Source: Candidatus Babelota bacterium
GTDB taxonomy: Bacteria > Babelota > Babeliae > Babelales > Vermiphilaceae
Direction: 5' to 3'
Assembly (NCBI GenBank): GCA_029262615.1
Contig: JAJCZD010000013.1
Location: 1-64,000 of the forward strand
Length of the DNA: 64,000 nucleotides
A program made the translations under genes and the position numbers. The notes under the pieces are model-generated. The model was not told where the DNA came from. It did not search any database and was given only the letters and a program-made list of their open reading frames with translations. Positions 11,099 to 18,410 of the stretch are shown in pieces. The number at the start of each line of letters is the position of its first letter. Position 1 is the stretch's first letter.

Positions 11099-11724
11099 AA
11101 ACGATCAGGTTGAATAATGCCTCCTGAAATGATCATAGCCATTGCTTCTTGCCGTGATAAGTTTGTTACGCGGATTTGCTCTTCTGGGGTAATAACAAAA
11201 TGCCCGCTAGTTGGGTTTGGAGTGGTTGGGACAAATACATTAAAAAACTTTTTTTCTTTGTCTGGGGATAATTCTGACACGAGCTCACTGGTTAAAAAAC
11301 CTATACTAAATAATCCTTTTCGAGGGAATTCGATCAAAACAATTTTTTTAAAAGTAATTTTATCTTGAGAACTAAATGCTTGCACTAAATGTTTAATGCC
11401 CATATAAATAGGGCGCACTAGTGGAATTCTTGCAAGAAGCCCTTCAATCCAATGAATCAATGAACGCAGGACAAATATCTTTAAGATAGTCCCGATTAAA
11501 AAAATAATGATAATTGCTAGAATAATTTCTGAGTAAGGTATGCAGCGTAAAAAGGCTGGCTGAATTTTGCTAATAGGTTTTAACCATGATTGTAATAGAC
11601 GCAGGGTAATAGCAAAAATACCAAAGGTAAGAATAATAGGCAAAAGAGTAAATAAACCATTTAAAAAAACAGACCACAAAAAATTAACAACGTTGCAACT
11701 CAGATGCTTTATTTTTTTTATCAT
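11095..11724 (-). CDS. DUF502 family inner membrane protein
   Basis: This is a membrane protein of the DUF502 family (COG2928), whose function is unknown. Two hydrophobic segments lie near the N-terminus (FLNGLFTLLPIILTFGIFAI and the IILAIIIIFLIGTILK region). They are followed by the family signatures RIPLVRPIYMGIKHLVQAF, VLIEFPRKGLFSIGF and VFVPTTPNPTSGHF, ending in EAMAMIISGGII. The start is placed at ATG 11724, which has AAGGAA just upstream; a TTG at 11742 in the same frame is less likely. The first 41 nt overlap the end of glmM, so it is the last gene of the minus-strand operon. Confidence 0.88.
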   Translation of the reverse strand: MIKKIKHLSCNVVNFLWSVFLNGLFTLLPIILTFGIFAITLRLLQSWLKPISKIQPAFLRCIPYSEIILAIIIIFLIGTILKIFVLRSLIHWIEGLLARIPLVRPIYMGIKHLVQAFSSQDKITFKKIVLIEFPRKGLFSIGFLTSELVSELSPDKEKKFFNVFVPTTPNPTSGHFVITPEEQIRVTNLSRQEAMAMIISGGIIQPDRF

Positions 11725-13054
11725 AAATTTCCTTCTGCCCAATGATTATCTTACATTTGGTGGCTATCTCATGCAAGGTAGTTTGTGCTAGTTCTTGTGT
11801 TTTGGCTTCTACCATTATCCGTAGTACCGGTTGGGTTCCTGAATAACGTATAATAACACGAGCTCCCGATTGTTGGGCTTTTGTTAGTATAAGTTTCATT
11901 TTTGCTGATTGTAAACTAACTTTTTGTATGTACGGGATATTAATACTTGCTTGGGGGTATTTTGTTATTTGATTAATGCTAAAGTTGTTTAATAAAATGC
12001 AGGTGTGAGCAACTTGCAGGGCAACATAAAGACCATCTGAGGTTGGCAAGTGGTCATTTAAAATAATATGCCCACATGGTTCACCACCAAGCAAAAGATC
12101 TTTTTTATGTAAGTATTCTAGCACATGACTATCACCAACAGCTGTTCTAGCAAATCGTATACTTTTTTTATAACAATAATCTTGTAAGGATTGGTTACTC
12201 ATAATGGTACCAACAATTTCTACTTGGTTTTTATACAGAGGATTTTCAAGTAATAATCCAAGAATATTGTCTCCATCTTTCAACTGTCCGTTATTATTAA
12301 TTACGACAACACGGTCGCCATCACCATCAAAACAGAAACCAATATCAGCATTATGCTTGAGTACCATTTTTTGTGTTTCTTGAGGATATAAAGAACCACA
12401 ATGGTCATTAATGTTTTTTCCATTAGGCTTATTGTGGATTGTTATAACATGTGCCCCGCATTGAGTAAAAAGTTTTGGTGCGATAGTACTGGCCGCGCCA
12501 TTAGCGCAGTCAATTACAATCGTTTTGCCGGCAAGGAAATTGGGTCTAAACTTTGAAATTAGGCTCTTGTGATATGTATCTAATAACGAATTTTCACCAA
12601 AATAAGTGCCGAATGAGCTATATGTAAAAGACTTTTGCGTAGCAAAAAAGAGATTGCTGAGTAGTTGTTGGTCCCGCGGTGTTATTTTTTCATTCTTTAA
12701 TATAATTTTAATACCATTATCGTAGTAAGGATTATGTGAGGCAGTAATAACTAATCCACATTGCACCTCTGGCATTGTCTGCACTATCCAGGACGCTGCT
12801 CCTGTGGGAGCCATATGCATATCATAAATTAAAAAGGGATATTCAAGCAGGGTACTGAGCAAAGTTGTTTTCATCCATGGGCTAGATTCGCGGGAATCAT
12901 GAGTAATTACAAGACCTGCCTTGGTACCAAATTTGTGTATTAACCATTGTGCAATTGCATGGGCAAGTTTTGGTAGATCATTTTGAGCTAATGGCCTTGT
13001 GCCAATTCTTTTCCGTATTCCATCAGTGCCAAAAAAATTATTTGTATTCATCAT
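11684..13054 (-). CDS. glmM: phosphoglucosamine mutase
   Basis: GlmM interconverts glucosamine-6-phosphate and glucosamine-1-phosphate, feeding UDP-GlcNAc for peptidoglycan and LPS. The 456 aa show all four alpha-phosphohexomutase motifs: FFGTDGIR at the N-terminus, the phosphoserine loop TASHNPYYDNGIK (Ser near residue 103), the metal loop FDGDGDR, the sugar loop GGEPCGHI and the C-terminal phosphate loop RYSGTQPVLRIMVE. The ATG overlaps the stop of the upstream CdaR-like gene by 4 nt. This matches the cdaA-cdaR-glmM order known from Firmicutes. It could in principle be a related phosphomannomutase, but the motifs and context favour GlmM. Confidence 0.94.
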   Translation of the reverse strand: MMNTNNFFGTDGIRKRIGTRPLAQNDLPKLAHAIAQWLIHKFGTKAGLVITHDSRESSPWMKTTLLSTLLEYPFLIYDMHMAPTGAASWIVQTMPEVQCGLVITASHNPYYDNGIKIILKNEKITPRDQQLLSNLFFATQKSFTYSSFGTYFGENSLLDTYHKSLISKFRPNFLAGKTIVIDCANGAASTIAPKLFTQCGAHVITIHNKPNGKNINDHCGSLYPQETQKMVLKHNADIGFCFDGDGDRVVVINNNGQLKDGDNILGLLLENPLYKNQVEIVGTIMSNQSLQDYCYKKSIRFARTAVGDSHVLEYLHKKDLLLGGEPCGHIILNDHLPTSDGLYVALQVAHTCILLNNFSINQITKYPQASINIPYIQKVSLQSAKMKLILTKAQQSGARVIIRYSGTQPVLRIMVEAKTQELAQTTLHEIATKCKIIIGQKEIYDKKNKASELQRC

Positions 13055-13431
13055 TCATCAGTGTTTATTTTATGTTTTTTTATTTCAATTGTAGTTGGTG
13101 ACCATTGTAACACCTTAAAATCGGTTGGTAAAAATAAATAGGACTCATAATTGGCTAGTATATTGGGTCCATTTACAAGACTTTGGCAATCTATATTGAG
13201 TGCTAATTGTGTTGCATCAAGTGTTTGCATGGATGATCTTGTTGCTTGCAGCTGTATTGCAATGACCTCTGGGGCCTCTAGAGATACTTGCTTGTCATTA
13301 TAAAAACAAACAGGAATAGTAATCCAGCGTGCCATTTTTTGGTCAGCTGCCTTATATGCCCATAGACTATAACCAATAATGAAAGCAAAAATTTTATAAT
13401 TGAGATTGGTAAAAAGGTTTTTTAATTTCAT
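13051..13431 (-). CDS. CdaR/YbbR-like single-domain membrane-anchored protein
   Basis: This short protein (126 aa) has an N-terminal membrane anchor (YKIFAFIIGYSLWAY) followed by one YbbR-like repeat: ITIPVCFYNDKQ, EVIAIQLQATRSSMQTL and the closing LPTDFKVLQWSPTTIEIK. Firmicute CdaR proteins carry several such repeats and modulate the diadenylate cyclase CdaA; this one has a single repeat. Its position between a CdaA-like gene (38-nt overlap upstream) and glmM (4-nt overlap) supports the assignment. The domain probably lies outside the inner membrane. Repeat recognition is by eye only. Confidence 0.72.
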   Translation of the reverse strand: MKLKNLFTNLNYKIFAFIIGYSLWAYKAADQKMARWITIPVCFYNDKQVSLEAPEVIAIQLQATRSSMQTLDATQLALNIDCQSLVNGPNILANYESYLFLPTDFKVLQWSPTTIEIKKHKINTDE

Positions 13432-14170
13432 TATGTTTTATTCCTCTTTTATTGATCTTTAGATGACTTTGTAAAAATTGCAGTGCGTGTGCTGTACTTA
13501 CTTGCTCATATTTTTTATCCGCCAGGTAAAGTGCCAACTGATTATCAGAGGAAGATATAAGTAGGGCATCAGTATGTTCTATTACCTCAAGCAGACTGGA
13601 TAGATCAGTTTCTTTGGTGCCTATACCTTTTATATAACCATTATGGTCAAGCCATACAGAGGTAACCGGCTGGAATGAGCAGGATGTTAAAAAGTGTATG
13701 AGATTGTTTTGTATAGGGGCCTGTAATAAATATGTGGGTGCAAGCAGACCTGAAAGAGACTGTTTTTTTTCAATAATAAAGGCCAGGGATGATTTTTGGT
13801 CAATAGCTTTTTTGCTTGCACGGATAACCTCTGCATACCAATGCTCAATTGGCTGAGAGAAATTGGTGATTTTGGTTAGGCCAATAAAATTAGATTGCAG
13901 AGTTTTTTGGTGAATTAAAACAAAAAATACCACGATAACAGGTAGATATGCCCATAAAAAAGACTCAATGGTGTAAAAGCACAATATATGAGAAATAATA
14001 AAAAGAGTGCATACGCAATAAAAATAGTAAACCAGATTTTTCTTTTTATCTCTAGAGAGCCAAATAGTCAGAAAATAAATAAAAATTGAGAAGAAAATAA
14101 TTTCCACAATATCTTGCCAAATAAAACAGCTGCTATTAAAAAAAGAAAGAAAGGGCATAATTTTATTCAT
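13394..14170 (-). CDS. CdaA-like membrane protein with degenerate diadenylate cyclase domain
   Basis: The protein (258 aa from ATG 14170) starts with three hydrophobic helices (IVEIIFFSIFIYFLTIW, YYFYCVCTLFIISHIL, AYLPVIVVFFVLIH), as in CdaA. A DisA_N-like domain follows: SSLAFIIEKKQSLSGLL, a long strand-helix region, then HTDALLISSSDNQLALYL. The ATP-binding DGA motif is replaced by VTSV and the RHR motif lies in a segment that is missing, so cyclase activity is unlikely. The start has GGAG 7 nt upstream; a longer in-frame start at 14239 lacks one. Identification rests on topology, strand pattern and the operon with CdaR-like and glmM genes. Confidence 0.68.
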   Translation of the reverse strand: MNKIMPFLSFFNSSCFIWQDIVEIIFFSIFIYFLTIWLSRDKKKNLVYYFYCVCTLFIISHILCFYTIESFLWAYLPVIVVFFVLIHQKTLQSNFIGLTKITNFSQPIEHWYAEVIRASKKAIDQKSSLAFIIEKKQSLSGLLAPTYLLQAPIQNNLIHFLTSCSFQPVTSVWLDHNGYIKGIGTKETDLSSLLEVIEHTDALLISSSDNQLALYLADKKYEQVSTAHALQFLQSHLKINKRGIKHNEIKKPFYQSQL

Positions 14171-14367
14171 TAGGTTCTCCGTTTTGCTATATATTATTTT
14201 CTTATTCATGTAGCATAAATAAGAAAATAAAGGCTTCACTTATTTAATTTTACTGATAATTTGTTTTATGCATAGAAACTATTTAGAATAAATTATTGCG
14301 TTTTAAGCGCTAGAATTGGTAAAAAAGCTATAAAGAGTAAATAAATCTTTATTCAAAAAGGAGTTGT

Positions 14368-15912
14368 ATGAAGCATTTGTTCGCAATAGTCCGTCCAGCT
14401 GGGGCAATTGTTGCACTAACTATGTTATTGTTTGTCCAAAGTGCATTAATCGCCAGTTGCGACAAGGTTTGTCTCAAAGGATGTTCGAGAACATTTTTTA
14501 GGCCACGGTCTCTGTCTCAAAATTCGGTTTTAGAGTTGGGTCTATCAGATTGGGAGACCTATCATCGTTGTCGTAAGGATGACAAAGATTCATGGCTCGA
14601 TTTTCAATCTTCTGTTTTCTATTTTCACTCAACAAACCGTGATTCATTAGCCCGTAACTTTTTGCCATGCTGCAAGGACTGTATTTCTGTTGAAGAAGAT
14701 AATACAGCAGATATTAGTTCACTATGGTTAGGAATTATAACACCGGGATCAGATACTCGCTTTCAATCAGATGTGGTTTTTCGCCCAAGACGCCAAGCAA
14801 CTGGTGCAACATTTAAATTTAGAGTCAATTTTGGTGGCCTGACAGATAATTGCTTCTTTGAAAAAGTATATGCAAGTTTATATTTACCTGTAGTACATGT
14901 TCGTCACCAGTTAGGATTTAAAGAAGTTCGCCGTTCTCTAGATGGCCAATTAGAAGGCTTTGCTAACGTGGGCCAAGCCCTGAGTAATGATATTTATGAT
15001 TTTGGCAGATTATGTTGTGGCAAGTTAACTGAAACTGGTGTTGATGATTTGCAGTTCAAAGTTGGTTATGACTTCTGTGTTGATGAGGTGAATCATTATG
15101 GTGCATATTTTGTATTATTTGTGCCAACAGGGCATGAATCAGATGCTTGTTACTTATTTGAACCAACCATGGGCTCTGGTGGTCACCTTGGCGTTGGGTT
15201 AGGTTTAAATGATTCATATCGTTTTTGGGAAAATGAGTGCGGAGATCATGCTCTAGATATACTTTGTGATCTTCGTTGGACATATTTCCTAAAAGATGAT
15301 GAATGTCGTTCATTCGATCTAAAAAATTGTGAATGGTCTCGATACATGCGTTTTGTAAATCGTGAAGATGTAACTACCTCCTTTCCAGCTATTAATTTCT
15401 TAACAGGCAATGCTGATGTTGTGCCAAGAAATACTATCGATCTATGGCTTGCTGCGCATTATAATTGCTGCAACTGGAATTGGGAAATTGGTTATGATTT
15501 CTACTGGAAACAGGCGGAAGATATTCGATGTACACGTTTTTGCTCAGATATTTGTAGTGGCAATATCGGTATTTATGATATTGTAGGTGTCATTGGCTGC
15601 CAAGGGGAAGCTACAACAGCAAGCACTGCATGTATTAATGCCTCTACACTTGTTGATCCCGCAGGTCAATTGAGTCCAACGCGACCAGCAAGTGACTCAG
15701 AATTTACCCCAACTACACCATCTGATATTAATTGCTTCTCAGCAGCACAACGAGCACAAGTGAGCTCTACCATTTATGGTGCATGTTCATATGATTGGTA
15801 TATCAGAAATCTTCCTGGAATGATCGGATTTGGTGTTTCTTATGAAATAGCGCACAAACGATCAACATTATCACAGGCCGGTGTTTGGATGAAATTAGGC
15901 TTGAGTTTTTAA
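14368..15912 (+). CDS. cysteine-rich outer membrane beta-barrel-type protein
   Basis: This 514-aa protein has an N-terminal signal region (about residues 1-30: GAIVALTMLLFVQSALIAS) and 25 cysteines. Alternating strand-like segments such as GATFKFRVNFGG, KVYASLYLPVVHV, GAYFVLFVPTG and HLGVGLGLN resemble transmembrane beta-strands. It ends in VWMKLGLSF; a terminal Phe with alternating hydrophobic residues is the classical outer-membrane assembly signal. The family was not recognised. It has a strong ribosome site (AAAAAGGAG). It is followed by a small Cys-rich protein and a terminator, so both are probably one transcription unit. The cysteines suggest disulfide cross-linking, comparable to chlamydial MOMP, although no homology is claimed. 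Confidence 0.75.
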   Translation: MKHLFAIVRPAGAIVALTMLLFVQSALIASCDKVCLKGCSRTFFRPRSLSQNSVLELGLSDWETYHRCRKDDKDSWLDFQSSVFYFHSTNRDSLARNFLPCCKDCISVEEDNTADISSLWLGIITPGSDTRFQSDVVFRPRRQATGATFKFRVNFGGLTDNCFFEKVYASLYLPVVHVRHQLGFKEVRRSLDGQLEGFANVGQALSNDIYDFGRLCCGKLTETGVDDLQFKVGYDFCVDEVNHYGAYFVLFVPTGHESDACYLFEPTMGSGGHLGVGLGLNDSYRFWENECGDHALDILCDLRWTYFLKDDECRSFDLKNCEWSRYMRFVNREDVTTSFPAINFLTGNADVVPRNTIDLWLAAHYNCCNWNWEIGYDFYWKQAEDIRCTRFCSDICSGNIGIYDIVGVIGCQGEATTASTACINASTLVDPAGQLSPTRPASDSEFTPTTPSDINCFSAAQRAQVSSTIYGACSYDWYIRNLPGMIGFGVSYEIAHKRSTLSQAGVWMKLGLSF

Positions 15913-15982
15913 TATATTGCAATTATCTGAAAGAATTCGATACGGTTCTTGCAGGTAGTTTTAAATAAAAAAGGGAAACCTT

Positions 15983-16408
15983 ATGAAAAAGTTAATGACC
16001 TTAGCAGCCGTGCTATGTACAACTGCAGCACTTTGTGATTGCAAAATGCCAATGCCTGCTAAATCAAGAGTAGTAGCGGCAACACAATGCATGACTGATT
16101 GTGAAGTGAAAGAAGCAGAAGTTCGAAGCAAATGTGGTAAATGCTCTTCATGCTGTGGCTGTAAAAGCAGCTCATGCTCTTCATGTTGCAAACCATCATG
16201 CTGCAAAAATTGCTGTCGTACTCCTGAAGTGGATGTTACCTCACCAAGTGAACCAACTAGCCCAGACCGCAAATGTAGCAAATGTAATTGTGGTTGCTCA
16301 AGCTGTGGTTGCAAATCAGTTGAAGGTGAAGAAACTGAGACACCTGCAGAAGATGAAACGGTAACTGAAGAAGTGGCGACAACAGCTGAGTCTACACCAG
16401 CAGAATAA
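15983..16408 (+). CDS. small secreted cysteine-rich protein (23 Cys)
   Basis: The 141-aa protein begins with a signal peptide (MKKLMTLAAVLCTTAALC). It has 23 cysteines, mostly in CxxC and CC clusters between residues 50 and 112 (for example KCGKCSSCCGCKSS and KCSKCNCGCSSCGCK). The tail is acidic and Glu/Thr-rich. No canonical lipobox is visible. It lies 70 nt after the Cys-rich outer-membrane-type gene and ends 24 nt before a terminator. Plausible roles are a disulfide-linked envelope scaffold (analogous to chlamydial Omc proteins) or metal binding; neither is shown by the sequence. Confidence 0.8.
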   Translation: MKKLMTLAAVLCTTAALCDCKMPMPAKSRVVAATQCMTDCEVKEAEVRSKCGKCSSCCGCKSSSCSSCCKPSCCKNCCRTPEVDVTSPSEPTSPDRKCSKCNCGCSSCGCKSVEGEETETPAEDETVTEEVATTAESTPAE

Positions 16409-16430
16409 TTGCTCTTTATTTAGAGATTAA

Positions 16431-16459
16431 AAGCCTGGCATAAAGCCAGGCTTTTTTTT
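16431..16459 (+). terminator. rho-independent terminator after the Cys-rich pair
   Basis: A perfect 7-bp GC-rich stem (GCCTGGC / GCCAGGC) with a 5-nt loop ATAAA is followed by eight T. It closes the two-gene Cys-rich envelope unit and separates it from trpS. Confidence 0.93.
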
Positions 16460-16508
16460 GCCCTAAAACAAAAAAAGTTGTATCTTACATAAAAAGTTGG
16501 AACAATAA

Positions 16509-17513
<1,005 letters not shown>

Positions 17514-17514
17514 G

Positions 17515-17736
17515 TTAGCTAAGTTTGCTACAAATTACTTTGTGTGGTTTATCGTCCCTTTTACAAATCAATGAACAATACAACGCAAAACCACATATAC
17601 GACAAGCCTTGGGATTAGCAGATTCTTTACCACAGCGATAACAATTTTTTTTAATTTTTGGCTGTTTTATACCTTTCATACCAAAAGCAAGAGAAGTAAC
17701 TAAAAAAATAAAAAGGAATAAACATTTTTTTTTCAT
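17515..17736 (-). CDS. secreted MYND-type zinc finger protein
   Basis: This 73-aa protein has a signal-peptide-like start (KKKCLFLFIFLVTSLAFG) followed by a complete MYND-type zinc finger. The eight ligands are C32, C35, C45, C48, C54, C58, H65 and C69, with spacing C-x2-C-x9-C-x2-C-x5-C-x3-C-x6-H-x3-C and the typical YCS around C54. MYND domains bind proline-rich peptides and are mainly eukaryotic. With the export signal, this suggests a small secreted protein acting in the host or envelope. It converges on trpS with a 1-nt gap. The zinc finger is clear; the function is inferred. Confidence 0.75.
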   Translation of the reverse strand: MKKKCLFLFIFLVTSLAFGMKGIKQPKIKKNCYRCGKESANPKACRICGFALYCSLICKRDDKPHKVICSKLS

Positions 17737-17843
17737 TGCCCTTTTCCAATTAATTAAAATTTACTTATAAATTATCCAAAAAAATCTTTAAGTCAAAAGA
17801 CCATTTATGATAAGGTGAATCTACAATAAAAAGAGGAGGTGTT

Positions 17844-18410
17844 ATGAAAAGAAGAAAATTACTCCAAAAGTATTTTATTCCTAGTTTTATTATTATTTTT
17901 TTTACTTGTATGGTAGTGATTTCATTTGTGGTTCCCGTTTTTAAATCTAAGGTAGAAAAAGGCCGTTTGATAATTCAGGATATAGCTCAGTTAAAAGTTA
18001 TTTTTGAAAAAATCGATACAACCTGTTACATAGTTGACTTTGATTTGCAACAAAATCCTATTAATTTTTTGACAATTAAAAAAGGTGGGTTTGTTGGTTC
18101 CGAACTTGGTTCAATGAATGTTGCCCTCCCGAAAAAATGGGATGGCCCTTACTTGCAAGATAATCCGACAATAGATGGTAAAGAATACATGGTAGTAAGG
18201 ACAGAAAAAGGATATTTTATTACGCCAGGTAATGGGGTCACTCTTCCTAATGGCAAGATAATCGGTAAAGATATTATCTTGGACAAAGATGCCAATATTG
18301 GTTGCATGATGTTTGAAGAGAGTGCGCTCAGTTATAAAAAAACGCCATTAGCTGCTCATATTTTAATTAGGGGACCTCGAGCTTCGGTTAGGCTACCTGC
18401 TGGGTATTAG
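17844..18410 (+). CDS. membrane-anchored pseudopilin-like protein
   Basis: The 188-aa protein has a basic N-terminus, one hydrophobic helix (SFIIIFFTCMVVISFVVPVF, about residues 14-33) and a mixed globular region with WDGPYLQDNPTIDGKEYMVV and GYFITPGNGVTLPNGKIIG. A single N-terminal helix followed by such a WDGPYL segment resembles type II secretion or type IV pseudopilins of the GspG kind, but no clear prepilin peptidase site (G before F-T-L-x-E) is visible. The ribosome site GAGGAGGT is one of the strongest in the window. The stop overlaps the convergent helicase gene by 4 nt. Confidence 0.5.
   Translation: MKRRKLLQKYFIPSFIIIFFTCMVVISFVVPVFKSKVEKGRLIIQDIAQLKVIFEKIDTTCYIVDFDLQQNPINFLTIKKGGFVGSELGSMNVALPKKWDGPYLQDNPTIDGKEYMVVRTEKGYFITPGNGVTLPNGKIIGKDIILDKDANIGCMMFEESALSYKKTPLAAHILIRGPRASVRLPAGY

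Noticed and set aside
15961-16314. A 117-codon minus-strand frame opposite the small Cys-rich gene
   Set aside because: It is a shadow of the TGC/GGC-rich codons on the other strand and has low-complexity Gln/Leu/His sequence; the plus-strand frame has a signal peptide and a good ribosome site.
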